Part shown: positions 55,542 to 64,000 of the stretch, piece by piece | Layout of the letters: every line of letters begins with the position of its first letter | Position numbering within the stretch: the stretch's first letter is position 1 | NCBI RefSeq assembly: GCF_900108335.1 | Contig: NZ_FNVT01000003.1 | Coordinates: 186,001-250,000, forward strand | DNA: 64,000 bases | Source of the DNA: Nonomuraea solani | GTDB lineage: Bacteria > Actinomycetota > Actinomycetes > Streptosporangiales > Streptosporangiaceae | Direction: 5' to 3' | Made by a program: the position numbers and the translations under genes | The notes under the pieces: model-generated | Databases searched by the model: none | What the model saw: only the letters and a program-made list of their open reading frames with translations | Told to the model about the DNA's origin: nothing

Positions 55542-55802
55542 TCACTGCTTGTCGTCGCCGCCCTCGCCGCCACCGGGAGGCAGGCCCTCGTAGATCTCCT
55601 TGCACTCCGGGCAGACCGGATATTTCTTGGGATCGCGGCTGGGCACCCAAATCTTGCCGCACAGGGCGCGGATGGGCGTGCCCGTCACCATGCTCTCGGT
55701 GATCTTGTGCTTGTCCGCGTAGTGGGCGAACCGCTCGTGGTCGCCGTCGCCGTGCGACGTCTGCGGAGTGGTCTCCTGCTTGGGGAGGATCTTCGTGCTC
55801 AC
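55542..55802 (-). CDS. DUF3039 zinc-ribbon-like protein
   Basis: An 86-residue protein with RFAHYADKHKITESMVTG and a Cys pair pattern (ALCGKIWVPSRDP and CPECKEIYEGLP) that resembles a zinc ribbon. It is widely conserved in actinobacteria with unknown function. The GTG at 55802 marks the family start; the longer open frame upstream belongs to a shadow of the MFS gene. Confidence 0.85.
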   Translation of the reverse strand: MSTKILPKQETTPQTSHGDGDHERFAHYADKHKITESMVTGTPIRALCGKIWVPSRDPKKYPVCPECKEIYEGLPPGGGEGGDDKQ

Positions 55803-55844
55803 CCCATGAAGTTTATGCCCGGACGCGACCGGCCCCGGCACAGC

Positions 55845-55880
55845 GGTACGGCCCCCGCCAGGCGTGGCGAGGGCCGTACC
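55845..55880 (-). terminator. Hairpin after the DHA2 exporter gene
   Basis: GGTACGGCCC (55845-55854) pairs with GGGCCGTACC (55871-55880), with an inner CGCC/GGCG stem. It lies 20 bp downstream of the exporter stop on the minus strand, as expected for its terminator. Confidence 0.7.
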
Positions 55881-55900
55881 GAAAAACCGGAAAGCGGGGA

Positions 55901-57496
55901 TCAGCCCATGTGAACCGGCGCGCCCTCGGTCTTGCGACCGGCCTTGACGAACAACGTCAGCGCGGCCGTGAGCAGCGCGATGCCGGTGCTCACCAGGAAG
56001 GCGAGGTGCATGCCGTCCATGAAGGAGCTGTGCACGGCCGTCCTGACCACCTCGGGCAGGCCGGGAGGCGCCGAACCGAAGGCGGCGGCCTTCTCCAGCC
56101 CCGCCAGTTGCTCGGGCGTCATCGCCTGCGCCGCCGGGCCCAGGTAGCCGGGCAGCTTGGCGGAGATCTCGGCGGCCATCACGGCGCCCAGGATCGCGGT
56201 GCCGAGCGCGCCGCCGACCTGCATGGCCGACTGCTGCAGACCACCCGCGACCCCGCTCAACCGCACCGGCGCGTTGCCCACGATGATCTCCGTGGCGCCC
56301 ACGAAGACCGGCGAGAGGCCGAAGGCCAGCAGGACGAACGGGATGGCGCTCTCGATGAACGTGGCGTCGATGCTGAGCTGCGACATGAGGAACATCGAGA
56401 TCGCGGTGATCACCAGACCGGCCGCCATCGTGATCTTCGCGCCCAGCCTGCCGATCGCCATGCCGGCCAGCGGCGAGGCGAAGATCATGCCCGCGCTCAT
56501 GGGCAGCATGCGCAGACCGGCCTCCAGCGGCGACAGCCCGTGCACGCCCTGGAAGAAGAAGCCCAGGAAGAACATCGCGCCGAACATCGCGAACGCGACC
56601 ATCATCATCAGGACGGTGCCGATGGAGATGGAGGGGTTCGCGAACAGCGAGAGCGGCACCAGCGGCTGGCGGGCCCTGGCCTGCCAGAAGATGAACGCGC
56701 CGATCAGCACCACGAACGCGGCCACGAAGGTCAGCGTCGTGCTGTCGCCCCAGCCCCACTCGGGGGCCTTGATGATCGTCCAGACCAGCGAGAACATCGC
56801 GCCGGACAGCAGCACCACGCCGAGCCAGTCGATGCGCGCCAGCGTCTTCGCGCGGTTGTCCTTGATCAGGAAGATGCCCATGACGAGGGCGATGATGCCC
56901 ACGGGGGCGTTGATGAAGAAGACCGACTCCCAGGTGGCCCGCTCGACCAGCACGCCGCCCACGATCGGGCCGGCCGCGCTGGACAGGCCGATGATCGCGC
57001 CCCAGGCCCCCATCGCCTGGTTCAGCTTGTCACCGGGGAACGCGCTGCGCAGCAGCGCCAGGGCGGCCGGCTGCAGCAACGCGCCGAACAGGCCCTGCAG
57101 CACGCGCAGGCCGATCAGCGCGCCGATCGGCGAGAGGCCGGGAATGATGTCCGCGAGCTCGGCGCTGAGACCGATGCCCACCGAGGAGACCGCGAAGCCC
57201 GCCACACCGATCAGGAAGACCCGCTTGTGCCCGAACAGGTCGCCCAGCTTGCCCGCGGTGATCAGGAAGACCGCCAGCGCGAGCAGATAACCGCTGGTCA
57301 CCCACTGCAGATCCGACAGTGACGCCTTCAGGTCCACCTGGATCGACGGGTTGGCGATGCCCACGACCGTGCCGTCCAGCATCACCATGATGACGCCCAG
57401 GCTGACCGCCAGCAGCACGAGCCACGGATTGCTCGCCGCCCCCGTCTTCACCGGGCTGGGCGGTGGCGGCGCTTCGACCGCCTTCGCGTTAGCCAT
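55901..57496 (-). CDS. MFS exporter, DHA2 (EmrB/QacA) family
   Basis: A 531-residue protein with fourteen membrane segments. Motifs are VMLDGTVVGIANPSIQVDL in helix 1 and GKLGDLFGHKRVFL (motif A), with the C motif GPIVGG. It probably exports drugs or metabolites. GAGGGGGAC precedes the ATG at 57496; the longer frame overlaps the divergent TetR gene. That TetR gene and an 18-bp palindrome in between suggest local repression. Confidence 0.92.
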   Translation of the reverse strand: MANAKAVEAPPPPSPVKTGAASNPWLVLLAVSLGVIMVMLDGTVVGIANPSIQVDLKASLSDLQWVTSGYLLALAVFLITAGKLGDLFGHKRVFLIGVAGFAVSSVGIGLSAELADIIPGLSPIGALIGLRVLQGLFGALLQPAALALLRSAFPGDKLNQAMGAWGAIIGLSSAAGPIVGGVLVERATWESVFFINAPVGIIALVMGIFLIKDNRAKTLARIDWLGVVLLSGAMFSLVWTIIKAPEWGWGDSTTLTFVAAFVVLIGAFIFWQARARQPLVPLSLFANPSISIGTVLMMMVAFAMFGAMFFLGFFFQGVHGLSPLEAGLRMLPMSAGMIFASPLAGMAIGRLGAKITMAAGLVITAISMFLMSQLSIDATFIESAIPFVLLAFGLSPVFVGATEIIVGNAPVRLSGVAGGLQQSAMQVGGALGTAILGAVMAAEISAKLPGYLGPAAQAMTPEQLAGLEKAAAFGSAPPGLPEVVRTAVHSSFMDGMHLAFLVSTGIALLTAALTLFVKAGRKTEGAPVHMG

Positions 57497-57571
57497 ATCG
57501 TCCCCCTCAGTACACAACGCATGGATCTCGTAAGTCTCCGGCAATGTATGACAGTGACTGACATATGACAA

Positions 57572-57589
57572 ACGACTTTTAAAAGTCGT
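57572..57589. promoter_or_regulatory. 18-bp perfect palindrome between MFS exporter and TetR gene
   Basis: ACGACTTTT/AAAAGTCGT is centred in the divergent 57497-57640 gap, surrounded by several TATGAC copies. It fits a TetR operator controlling both genes. Confidence 0.7.
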
Positions 57590-57640
57590 CCTATGACTTA
57601 TGGCACACTGTGACAGAAGCGTTTCGAGGGAGTGACCGCA

Positions 57641-58255
57641 GTGGGTCTGAGGGAACACAAGAAGGAGAAGACGCGCCTGGCGATCCTTGACGCCGCGCTC
57701 GACCTGTTCCTCGAACAAGGATACGAGGCGACCACCGTCGAGCAGATCGCGGGGGCGGTCGAAATCTCCCCCCGCACGTTCTTCCGCTACTTCACCAGCA
57801 AGGATCACCTGGCGTTGTGGTTCCACGATCACGGCGAGGGGATCATGCTGGAGACCTTGGAGGGCCGGCCCGCCGACGAGCCCCCGTTCACCTCGCTCAT
57901 GCACGCGCTGCGCGCGGTGCTGGCCGACGTGCAGGCTTCAACACCCGAGGAGGCCGCCCGGTTCCTGAAGCTGCGGCGGCTGATGGACGGTCATCCGCAC
58001 CTGATCGGCCGGTCGGTGGCCAGGGGGGCGAAGACCGAGCGCCACCTGGCCGAGCTGATCGCCGCCCGCAGGGGCGTGAACGCCGACGAGGACCAGCTCT
58101 CGCACCTGATCGTGGCGTTCGCCATGTCCACGATGCGGGTCGGCTTCGAGTGCCCGCACCACGACGGCACCCTGCCGGAGATCGCGCGGCGGATGACCGA
58201 GAGCATCGACCTGGCCGAGCGCTCCCTGCGCCCCGGCTGGGACCTCCGGCACTAG
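57641..58255 (+). CDS. TetR-family regulator of the adjacent exporter
   Basis: A 204-residue regulator. The N-terminal HTH reads TTVEQIAGAVEISPRTFFRYF, preceded by a basic LREHKKEKTR helix. The C-terminal ligand-binding domain is helical. GGAG is 8 nt before the GTG at 57641. Its 3' end overlaps the convergent yqgE gene by 4 bp. It is divergent from the DHA2 exporter and probably represses it (inference). Confidence 0.88.
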   Translation: MGLREHKKEKTRLAILDAALDLFLEQGYEATTVEQIAGAVEISPRTFFRYFTSKDHLALWFHDHGEGIMLETLEGRPADEPPFTSLMHALRAVLADVQASTPEEAARFLKLRRLMDGHPHLIGRSVARGAKTERHLAELIAARRGVNADEDQLSHLIVAFAMSTMRVGFECPHHDGTLPEIARRMTESIDLAERSLRPGWDLRH

Positions 58256-58830
58256 TTTTGAGTCGGGTCGTCCGGGCAGGTCGCCACGAAGGCCAGCTCG
58301 CCCGGCTGGCGGCGCAGCACGTGGCGCCACAGCGAGCCGGGGTTGGCGTGGAAGGTGTCACCGGCCTCGGAGTCGACGACGTACCAGGCGCCTTCGGCGA
58401 TCTCGCTCTCCAACTGCCCCGTCGTCCAGCCCGCGTATCCCGCGAAGATGCGCATCTGCGCGATCTCCCCCTGCAGGATCTCGGGCGGCGCGTCCAGGTC
58501 CACCGTGCCCAGCCGTGAGACGGCCTCGGTGCCCGAGTGCAGCCGGCGCCAGCCGAGTGGTTCTTCACCGCTCGGCACCGCCGCCAGCGCGAGCGCGCTG
58601 TCCGTTTGCACGGGCCCGCCCTCGAAGAGCACGGAAGGCCCTGTCACCAGCGGATCCCACACCGGGAGCACCTGCGTCACGGAGATGTCGCTCGGCCTGT
58701 TGAGCACCACTCCCAGGGTGCCGCCGTCGTGGTCGTGTTCGAGGATGAGCACGACGCTACGCCGGAAGTTGGGGTCGTCGAGAAGCGGCGTCGCCACCAA
58801 CAACCCGCCGACGTAGATCGCTTCCGCCAT
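58252..58830 (-). CDS. YqgE/AlgH family protein
   Basis: A 192-residue protein with the family N-terminus (GGLLVATPLLDDPNFRRSVVLI) and LGVVLNRPSD and the conserved IFAGYAGWTTGQLESEI segment. It is widely conserved and cytosolic; the biochemical role is unresolved. Its stop lies 4 bp inside the end of the TetR gene. Confidence 0.93.
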   Translation of the reverse strand: MAEAIYVGGLLVATPLLDDPNFRRSVVLILEHDHDGGTLGVVLNRPSDISVTQVLPVWDPLVTGPSVLFEGGPVQTDSALALAAVPSGEEPLGWRRLHSGTEAVSRLGTVDLDAPPEILQGEIAQMRIFAGYAGWTTGQLESEIAEGAWYVVDSEAGDTFHANPGSLWRHVLRRQPGELAFVATCPDDPTQN

Positions 58831-58940
58831 ACCTCCATCATGAAGGCTCCCGGGGGGTCCGCGCTCCCCCAGGCCCCCGATGTTACTTTTCGCGGTCAGA
58901 TGGGCACTTTAGGTAGCAAAGATCACGCTCGGGGGAGCTC

Positions 58941-59447
58941 ATGCGCATCGGTACCCGTCTCGTCCTGGCCGCCCTGCCGGCGAGCGCCGCACTGCTCCTT
59001 CCGGCCGCCGCGCAGGCGTGGCCGAAACCGGACCCGGGCGACCCGTTCACGATGACGGTCGACGAGGCGGGCTGCCGTTCCGGCGAGGCGGCCGTCACGC
59101 TGCACAACCAGACCCGCCGGCTCGTACGCTTCGACCTCAGATCAGATGGTACGAGCATGGCGAGCGGCTCGATCCCGGCCCTCAAGACCATCGTCAGGCA
59201 CGTGCCGGTGCACAAGGGCCGGCACGCCGAGCTGGAGGCGTACGAGGTCACCGACGACCACCCCGAGACGCTCATCGACTCCACCCGCGTCAAGAACGAC
59301 TGTCCCTGGAGCCGCCGCCACGGCCACCTCCCCTACACCGGCCCGCCCGCCGACCTCATGGGCAGGCTGGCCACCGCCGGCGGCCTCGTGGTGATGGGCG
59401 GCATCCTGTGGTGGTACGGCTCCATCTGGCCGCGCTCGACCATGTGA
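58941..59447 (+). CDS. Secreted protein with LPYTG sortase signal
   Basis: A 168-residue protein. A signal peptide (RIGTRLVLAALPASAALLL...AQA) is followed by a compact domain with two cysteines (GCRSGEA and KNDCPW). The C-terminal sorting signal consists of LPYTG at residues 130-134, a hydrophobic segment (about 140-160) and a short tail with one Arg. Such proteins are cut between Thr and Gly and linked to peptidoglycan by a class E or similar sortase. No sortase gene is in the window. The mature function is unknown. Confidence 0.8.
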   Translation: MRIGTRLVLAALPASAALLLPAAAQAWPKPDPGDPFTMTVDEAGCRSGEAAVTLHNQTRRLVRFDLRSDGTSMASGSIPALKTIVRHVPVHKGRHAELEAYEVTDDHPETLIDSTRVKNDCPWSRRHGHLPYTGPPADLMGRLATAGGLVVMGGILWWYGSIWPRSTM

Positions 59448-59449
59448 GC

Positions 59450-60070
59450 TCAGTCGGGCGTGGTCACGAAGGCTCCGGCCCTGGCGGCGGCCAGCGTGCG
59501 CGCCACCGACGCCTCGGCGACCGCCAGCGTCACCGGCTCCCGCGTGACCACGAAACGGTAGTAGAGCGGGGCCGAGATCGCCCGGATCACCTCGTTGGCG
59601 TTGGTCCCCTCGGGCAGCTCACCCCGCTTGACGGCCAAATCCACGACGATGGCCCACTCCTCGATGCGGCGCAGGTAGAAGGCGCGCAGCGCCTGCTCGG
59701 CCTGCTCGTCGCAGGTCGCGGCGGCGATCACCGCCTGGAACGTGGCGCCGAGCCGGTCGTCGTTGAGCGCCTCCATCACGGAGAGGGCGTTGGCCAGCAG
59801 GTCGGCCTCGACGCCACCCGTGTCGGCATGCGGCATGGACTGGTTGGCCAGCTCGTTCATGAGGTCGGCGACCAGCCCGGCGGTGCTCTTCCAGCGCCGG
59901 TAGACCGTGGTCTTGCCGACCCCCGCCTTGGCCGCCACCTGGTCCATGGTCAGGCCGTGGAAACCGTGCTCGACCAGCTCGTCCTGTGTGGCGTCCAGTA
60001 CGGACGCGCGCACCCGCGCGGTACGGCCCCCCGGCCGCACGGTTCCCGCCAAACGGGAAAGTTGTTCCAT
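59450..60070 (-). CDS. TetR-family regulator of the adjacent MFS gene
   Basis: A 206-residue regulator with HTH LTMDQVAAKAGVGKTTVYRRW after a basic RTARVRASVLDAT. The C-terminal domain is of the TetR_C type. It is divergent from the MFS gene at 60138. Its start codon lies inside one arm of an inverted repeat that may be its operator. Convergent with the LPYTG gene, 2 bp apart. Confidence 0.88.
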   Translation of the reverse strand: MEQLSRLAGTVRPGGRTARVRASVLDATQDELVEHGFHGLTMDQVAAKAGVGKTTVYRRWKSTAGLVADLMNELANQSMPHADTGGVEADLLANALSVMEALNDDRLGATFQAVIAAATCDEQAEQALRAFYLRRIEEWAIVVDLAVKRGELPEGTNANEVIRAISAPLYYRFVVTREPVTLAVAEASVARTLAAARAGAFVTTPD

Positions 60071-60114
60071 TAAGGCTCCTCATCGTGCTACCGTCATGCT
60101 CATCTTAACGGAAC
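60064..60114. promoter_or_regulatory. Inverted GTTCC-R-TTAAG motifs between TetR and MFS genes
   Basis: GTTCCATTAAG (60064-60074) and CTTAACGGAAC (60104-60114) form an inverted repeat with 10 of 11 matches. The first arm overlaps the tetR ATG. TAAGAT (60102-60107, minus strand) may be the tetR -10. Candidate TetR sites. Confidence 0.45.
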
Positions 60115-60137
60115 TCTTATCCCATTAGGGAGATGAC

Positions 60138-61520
60138 ATGACCATCCTGACCGAACGGGCCCGGCCCGATCGGATGACCACCAGGCAACGCCTGGTGCTG
60201 GTGCTGCTGCTCGGCTCGCAGTTCATGCTCGCCGTCGACTTCTCCATCCTGAACGTGGCCCTGCCCGTCATAGGTACGGGTCTCGGGTTCGCCCTGGCCG
60301 ACCTGCAGTGGGTGGCGACGGCGTTCGCGCTCGCGGCGGCCGGGTTCACGCTGCTGTTCGGCCGGATCGCCGACCTGTTCGGGCGGCGCAGGATGTTCTT
60401 GCTGGGCATGACGCTGCTCGGGCTCTCCTCGCTCGCGGGAGGGCTGGCGACCTCGCCGGGGGTGTTGCTGGTGGCCAGGGTGGCCCAGGGACTCGCCACC
60501 GCCATCGTCACACCGGCCGGGCTGTCGCTGCTGACGACGTCGTTCGCGGAGGGGCCGCTGCGGGCTCGGGCGCTGGGGCTGAACGGGGCGTTGATGTCGG
60601 CCGGGTTCACCTCTGGCGCCATTCTAGGCGGACTCCTCACGGAACTGCTGAGCTGGCGGTGGGCGTTTCTCGTCAATGTGCCCGTCGCGCTGGCCGTGCT
60701 GGTCGCGGCACCGGCGCTGCTCCAGGAGAGCCGCCCGCCCGACCGGCCGAAGATGGACGTACCGGGCGCGGTGACCGTGACGGCCGGCCTGCTGGCGCTC
60801 GTCTTCGGGCTGACGCGGGTCGGGGAGCACCCTCCGCAGGGGGTCGTCGCGCTGGGCCTGGGGGCGGTGCTACTGGTGGCGTTCTGGTTCGCGGAGCGGC
60901 GCTCGGCGGCGCCGCTGGTGCCGGTGGCCATCATGGCCAGGGCGAACGTGAAGTGGGGCAATCTGGCGGGGCTGATCGCGTTCGCCACCGAGACCTCGCT
61001 CGTGTTCGTGCTGACGCTCTATTTGCAGGAAGTGCTCCGCTATTCGGCGCTGGCCACCGGGCTGACGTTCGGCGTGCTGGGGCTCGGCACCGTGCTGGGC
61101 GGCGTGGTGGCGCCGCGCGTGCTCGGCGCGCTCGGCACCGGCAGGGCGCTGTCGGCCGGGTTCGCGGTGCAGGCCGCCGCCACCGCCTCGCTGGCGCTGC
61201 TGGGCGCCGGGACCGGGTGGATCTGGCTGCTGCTCGTGGCCACGTTCGTCGGCGGTGTGGGGAACATGGTCGCCATCGTGGCCTTCATGGTGACGGCCAC
61301 CTCCGGCCTGCCCGACTCCGAGCAGGGACTGGCCACCGGGCTCGCCACGATGACCCAGCAGATCGGCATCACGATGGGCATCCCGATCATGAGCGCGGTG
61401 GTCACGGCCGCCATGGGCACGGTGCTGCAGGGCGTGATCGTGGCGGTGCTCGTGAACGCCGCCCTCGCTTTCGCGGGGCTTCTGCGACCGCGTTCGGCAA
61501 TACCGAACCAACGGCGGTAG
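60138..61520 (+). CDS. MFS transporter, DHA2-like
   Basis: A 460-residue protein with the helix-1 motif FMLAVDFSILNVALPVIG and the A motif GRIADLFGRRRMFLLG; the C motif region is GAILGGLLTE. It probably exports a drug or small metabolite. It is paired with the divergent TetR gene. The ATG at 60138 follows GGGAG. Confidence 0.92.
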   Translation: MTILTERARPDRMTTRQRLVLVLLLGSQFMLAVDFSILNVALPVIGTGLGFALADLQWVATAFALAAAGFTLLFGRIADLFGRRRMFLLGMTLLGLSSLAGGLATSPGVLLVARVAQGLATAIVTPAGLSLLTTSFAEGPLRARALGLNGALMSAGFTSGAILGGLLTELLSWRWAFLVNVPVALAVLVAAPALLQESRPPDRPKMDVPGAVTVTAGLLALVFGLTRVGEHPPQGVVALGLGAVLLVAFWFAERRSAAPLVPVAIMARANVKWGNLAGLIAFATETSLVFVLTLYLQEVLRYSALATGLTFGVLGLGTVLGGVVAPRVLGALGTGRALSAGFAVQAAATASLALLGAGTGWIWLLLVATFVGGVGNMVAIVAFMVTATSGLPDSEQGLATGLATMTQQIGITMGIPIMSAVVTAAMGTVLQGVIVAVLVNAALAFAGLLRPRSAIPNQRR

Positions 61521-61530
61521 GGTCCGGGGT

Positions 61531-62280
61531 GTGGGAGAGACGATTCAGTCGGTCGAGCGGGCCGCCGCGATCCTGCGGCTGCTCGCCTCCGGCCCCCGCC
61601 AGCTCGGGGTGGCCGAGCTGGCCAGGGCGCTGGGCCTGCCGAAGGGCACGCTGCACGGCATCCTGCGCACCCTGGTCCGCGTCGGGTTCGTCGAGCAGGA
61701 CGACACCACGGGGAAATACCGCCTCGGCGCCACGCTGCTCCACCTCGGCAGCAGCTACCTCGACGTCAACGAGCTGCGCACCCGCTCGATCAACTGGGCC
61801 GACGCGCTGGCCGGGCGCAGCAGGGAGAGCGCCTGGATCGGCACCCTGCACGAGGGCCACGTGCTGGTGATCCACCACGTGTTCCGGCCCGACGACAGCA
61901 TGCAGACGCTGCAGGTGGGTACCTATCTGCCGACCCACGCCAGCGCATTGGGCAAGGTCCTGCTGGCCTACGACCCCTACGGCGAGTCGCTCGCCCCGCC
62001 ACTGACGGCCCACACCAAGCACACGCTCGTCGATCCGACGGCGCTGGAGGCCGAGCTCGGCCAGGTCAGGGCGCGCGGATGGGCGGCCGAGATGGAGGAG
62101 CTGACTGAAGGTGAGGTGGCCATCGCCGCGCCCATCAAGGATCCGCGCGGCCTCGTGGTGGGCGCCATCGGCATCCGGGGCGCCGTCGAACGGCTCGCCC
62201 CCGGCGGTGACCTGCACATGGAGTTCGTCTCGTACGTCCGCGACGCCGCCCGCGCCATCACCCGCGACCTCGCCCGATGA
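61531..62280 (+). CDS. IclR-family regulator, glycerol operon type (GylR-like)
   Basis: A 249-residue regulator. The N-terminal winged helix (about residues 5-70) reads ELARALGLPKGTLHGILRTL. The C-terminal effector domain contains HASALGKVLLAY and AIKDPRGLVVGAIGI motifs. It lies directly before glpK and glpD, as GylR does in Streptomyces, where it represses the glycerol operon until glycerol-3-phosphate binds. GTG start at 61531. Confidence 0.9.
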   Translation: MGETIQSVERAAAILRLLASGPRQLGVAELARALGLPKGTLHGILRTLVRVGFVEQDDTTGKYRLGATLLHLGSSYLDVNELRTRSINWADALAGRSRESAWIGTLHEGHVLVIHHVFRPDDSMQTLQVGTYLPTHASALGKVLLAYDPYGESLAPPLTAHTKHTLVDPTALEAELGQVRARGWAAEMEELTEGEVAIAAPIKDPRGLVVGAIGIRGAVERLAPGGDLHMEFVSYVRDAARAITRDLAR

Positions 62281-62314
62281 GACTTGAACCCGGTCGAGCG
62301 AGCAAATACCATTC

Positions 62315-62331
62315 GTTCGACATTGTCGAAC
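62315..62331 (+). promoter_or_regulatory. GTTCGAC-att-GTCGAAC operator upstream of glpK
   Basis: A perfect 7-bp inverted repeat with a 3-bp centre, 44 bp before the glpK start and 35 bp after the IclR gene stop. IclR proteins bind such sites, so it is the likely operator for glpK-glpD. Confidence 0.7.
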
Positions 62332-62374
62332 CATTCAGCCGAACCACCTCTACCCGAGTGCTAGTGAGGAACCC

Positions 62375-63838
<1,464 letters not shown>

Positions 63839-63843
63839 GGAGT

Positions 63844-64000
63844 ATGGCAATGACGACCGTGATCGGCACCGACCGGGCAGAGATCCGCCACGAGCTGGCC
63901 GCCACCACCTATGACCTGCTCGTGATCGGCGGCGGCATCCTGGGCACCTCGGTGACCTGGATGGCCGCGCAGGCCGGGCTGCGGGTGGCGATGGTCGACG
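63844..64000 (+). CDS. glpD: Glycerol-3-phosphate dehydrogenase, N-terminal part
   Basis: The first 52 residues are visible before the window ends. After a short leader the FAD-binding dinucleotide motif YDLLVIGGGILGTSVTWMAA is present, as in GlpD. It oxidises glycerol-3-phosphate to dihydroxyacetone phosphate at the membrane. The ATG at 63844 sits 5 bp after the glpK stop, so the pair is one operon. Confidence 0.85.
   Translation, partial: MAMTTVIGTDRAEIRHELAATTYDLLVIGGGILGTSVTWMAAQAGLRVAMVD

Overview
The window is high-GC, gene-dense DNA with many GTG/TTG starts, several apparently leaderless genes and ATGA/GTGA stop-start overlaps. Gene families and synteny point to an actinobacterium. 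The block 33.3-44.8 kb (rdgB, rph, metallo-hydrolase, murI ... cysM, cysO, mec, DUF2017, clpS, pncB) follows the gene order of Mycobacterium tuberculosis Rv1341-Rv1330c, and the overall style suggests a Streptosporangiaceae/Nonomuraea-like organism (inference; no rRNA or taxon marker is present). No prophage, transposase, integrase or CRISPR array was seen.

Layout. 0-4 kb: RpiR-type regulator (cut by the left edge) and urocanate hydratase with a palindromic operator, then an ABC exporter under a promoter covered by two operators. 4.1-8.3 kb: DUF4331 protein, TPR protein and a His-rich NicO-type nickel/cobalt transporter. 8.3-10.5 kb: PadR regulator, SGNH hydrolase, membrane protein. 10.5-15.6 kb: FadR-type regulator with a gamma-glutamylation catabolic operon (glutamine synthetase-like ligase, aldehyde dehydrogenase, SDR, class I amidotransferase-type hydrolase). 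16.4-19.7 kb: tandem glycine riboswitch, gcvT, gcvH, sdaA. 19.7-20.3 kb: a YefM/YoeB toxin-antitoxin module lying between two 25-bp near-identical repeats of the sdaA 3' end. 20.3-24.2 kb: AmaP/DUF6286 pair, PLP-fold enzyme, DUF3618 protein, peroxiredoxin and a tRNA with anticodon TAG. 24.2-30 kb: two-component system next to a MacB/FtsX-like ABC transporter. 30.1-31.4 kb: papain-fold toxin with a YrhB/Imm35-like immunity partner. 31.4-33.3 kb: molybdopterin oxidoreductase. 33.3-45.4 kb: conserved housekeeping block covering nucleotide sanitation, RNase PH, glutamate racemase, CysO-dependent cysteine synthesis, ClpS and NAD salvage. 45.4-49.6 kb: small membrane proteins, a STAS protein, and an XRE-like regulator / glycosyltransferase / GNAT trio. 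49.9-58.8 kb: SF2 helicase, disordered membrane protein, two MFS exporters, M43 metalloprotease, DUF3039 protein, TetR, YqgE. 58.9-64 kb: LPYTG-anchored secreted protein, TetR/MFS pair, and an IclR-glpK-glpD glycerol operon running off the right edge.

The observations most worth checking are the toxin-antitoxin insertion between copies of the sdaA end, the riboswitch with a large structured linker, the tRNA(TAG) lacking the long variable arm expected for leucine, a small translationally coupled ORF between mec and cysO, the papain toxin/immunity pair, the XRE-GT-GNAT trio, and the DUF4331-TPR-NicO cluster. Boundaries and families were read from the sequence by eye; no database search was run.
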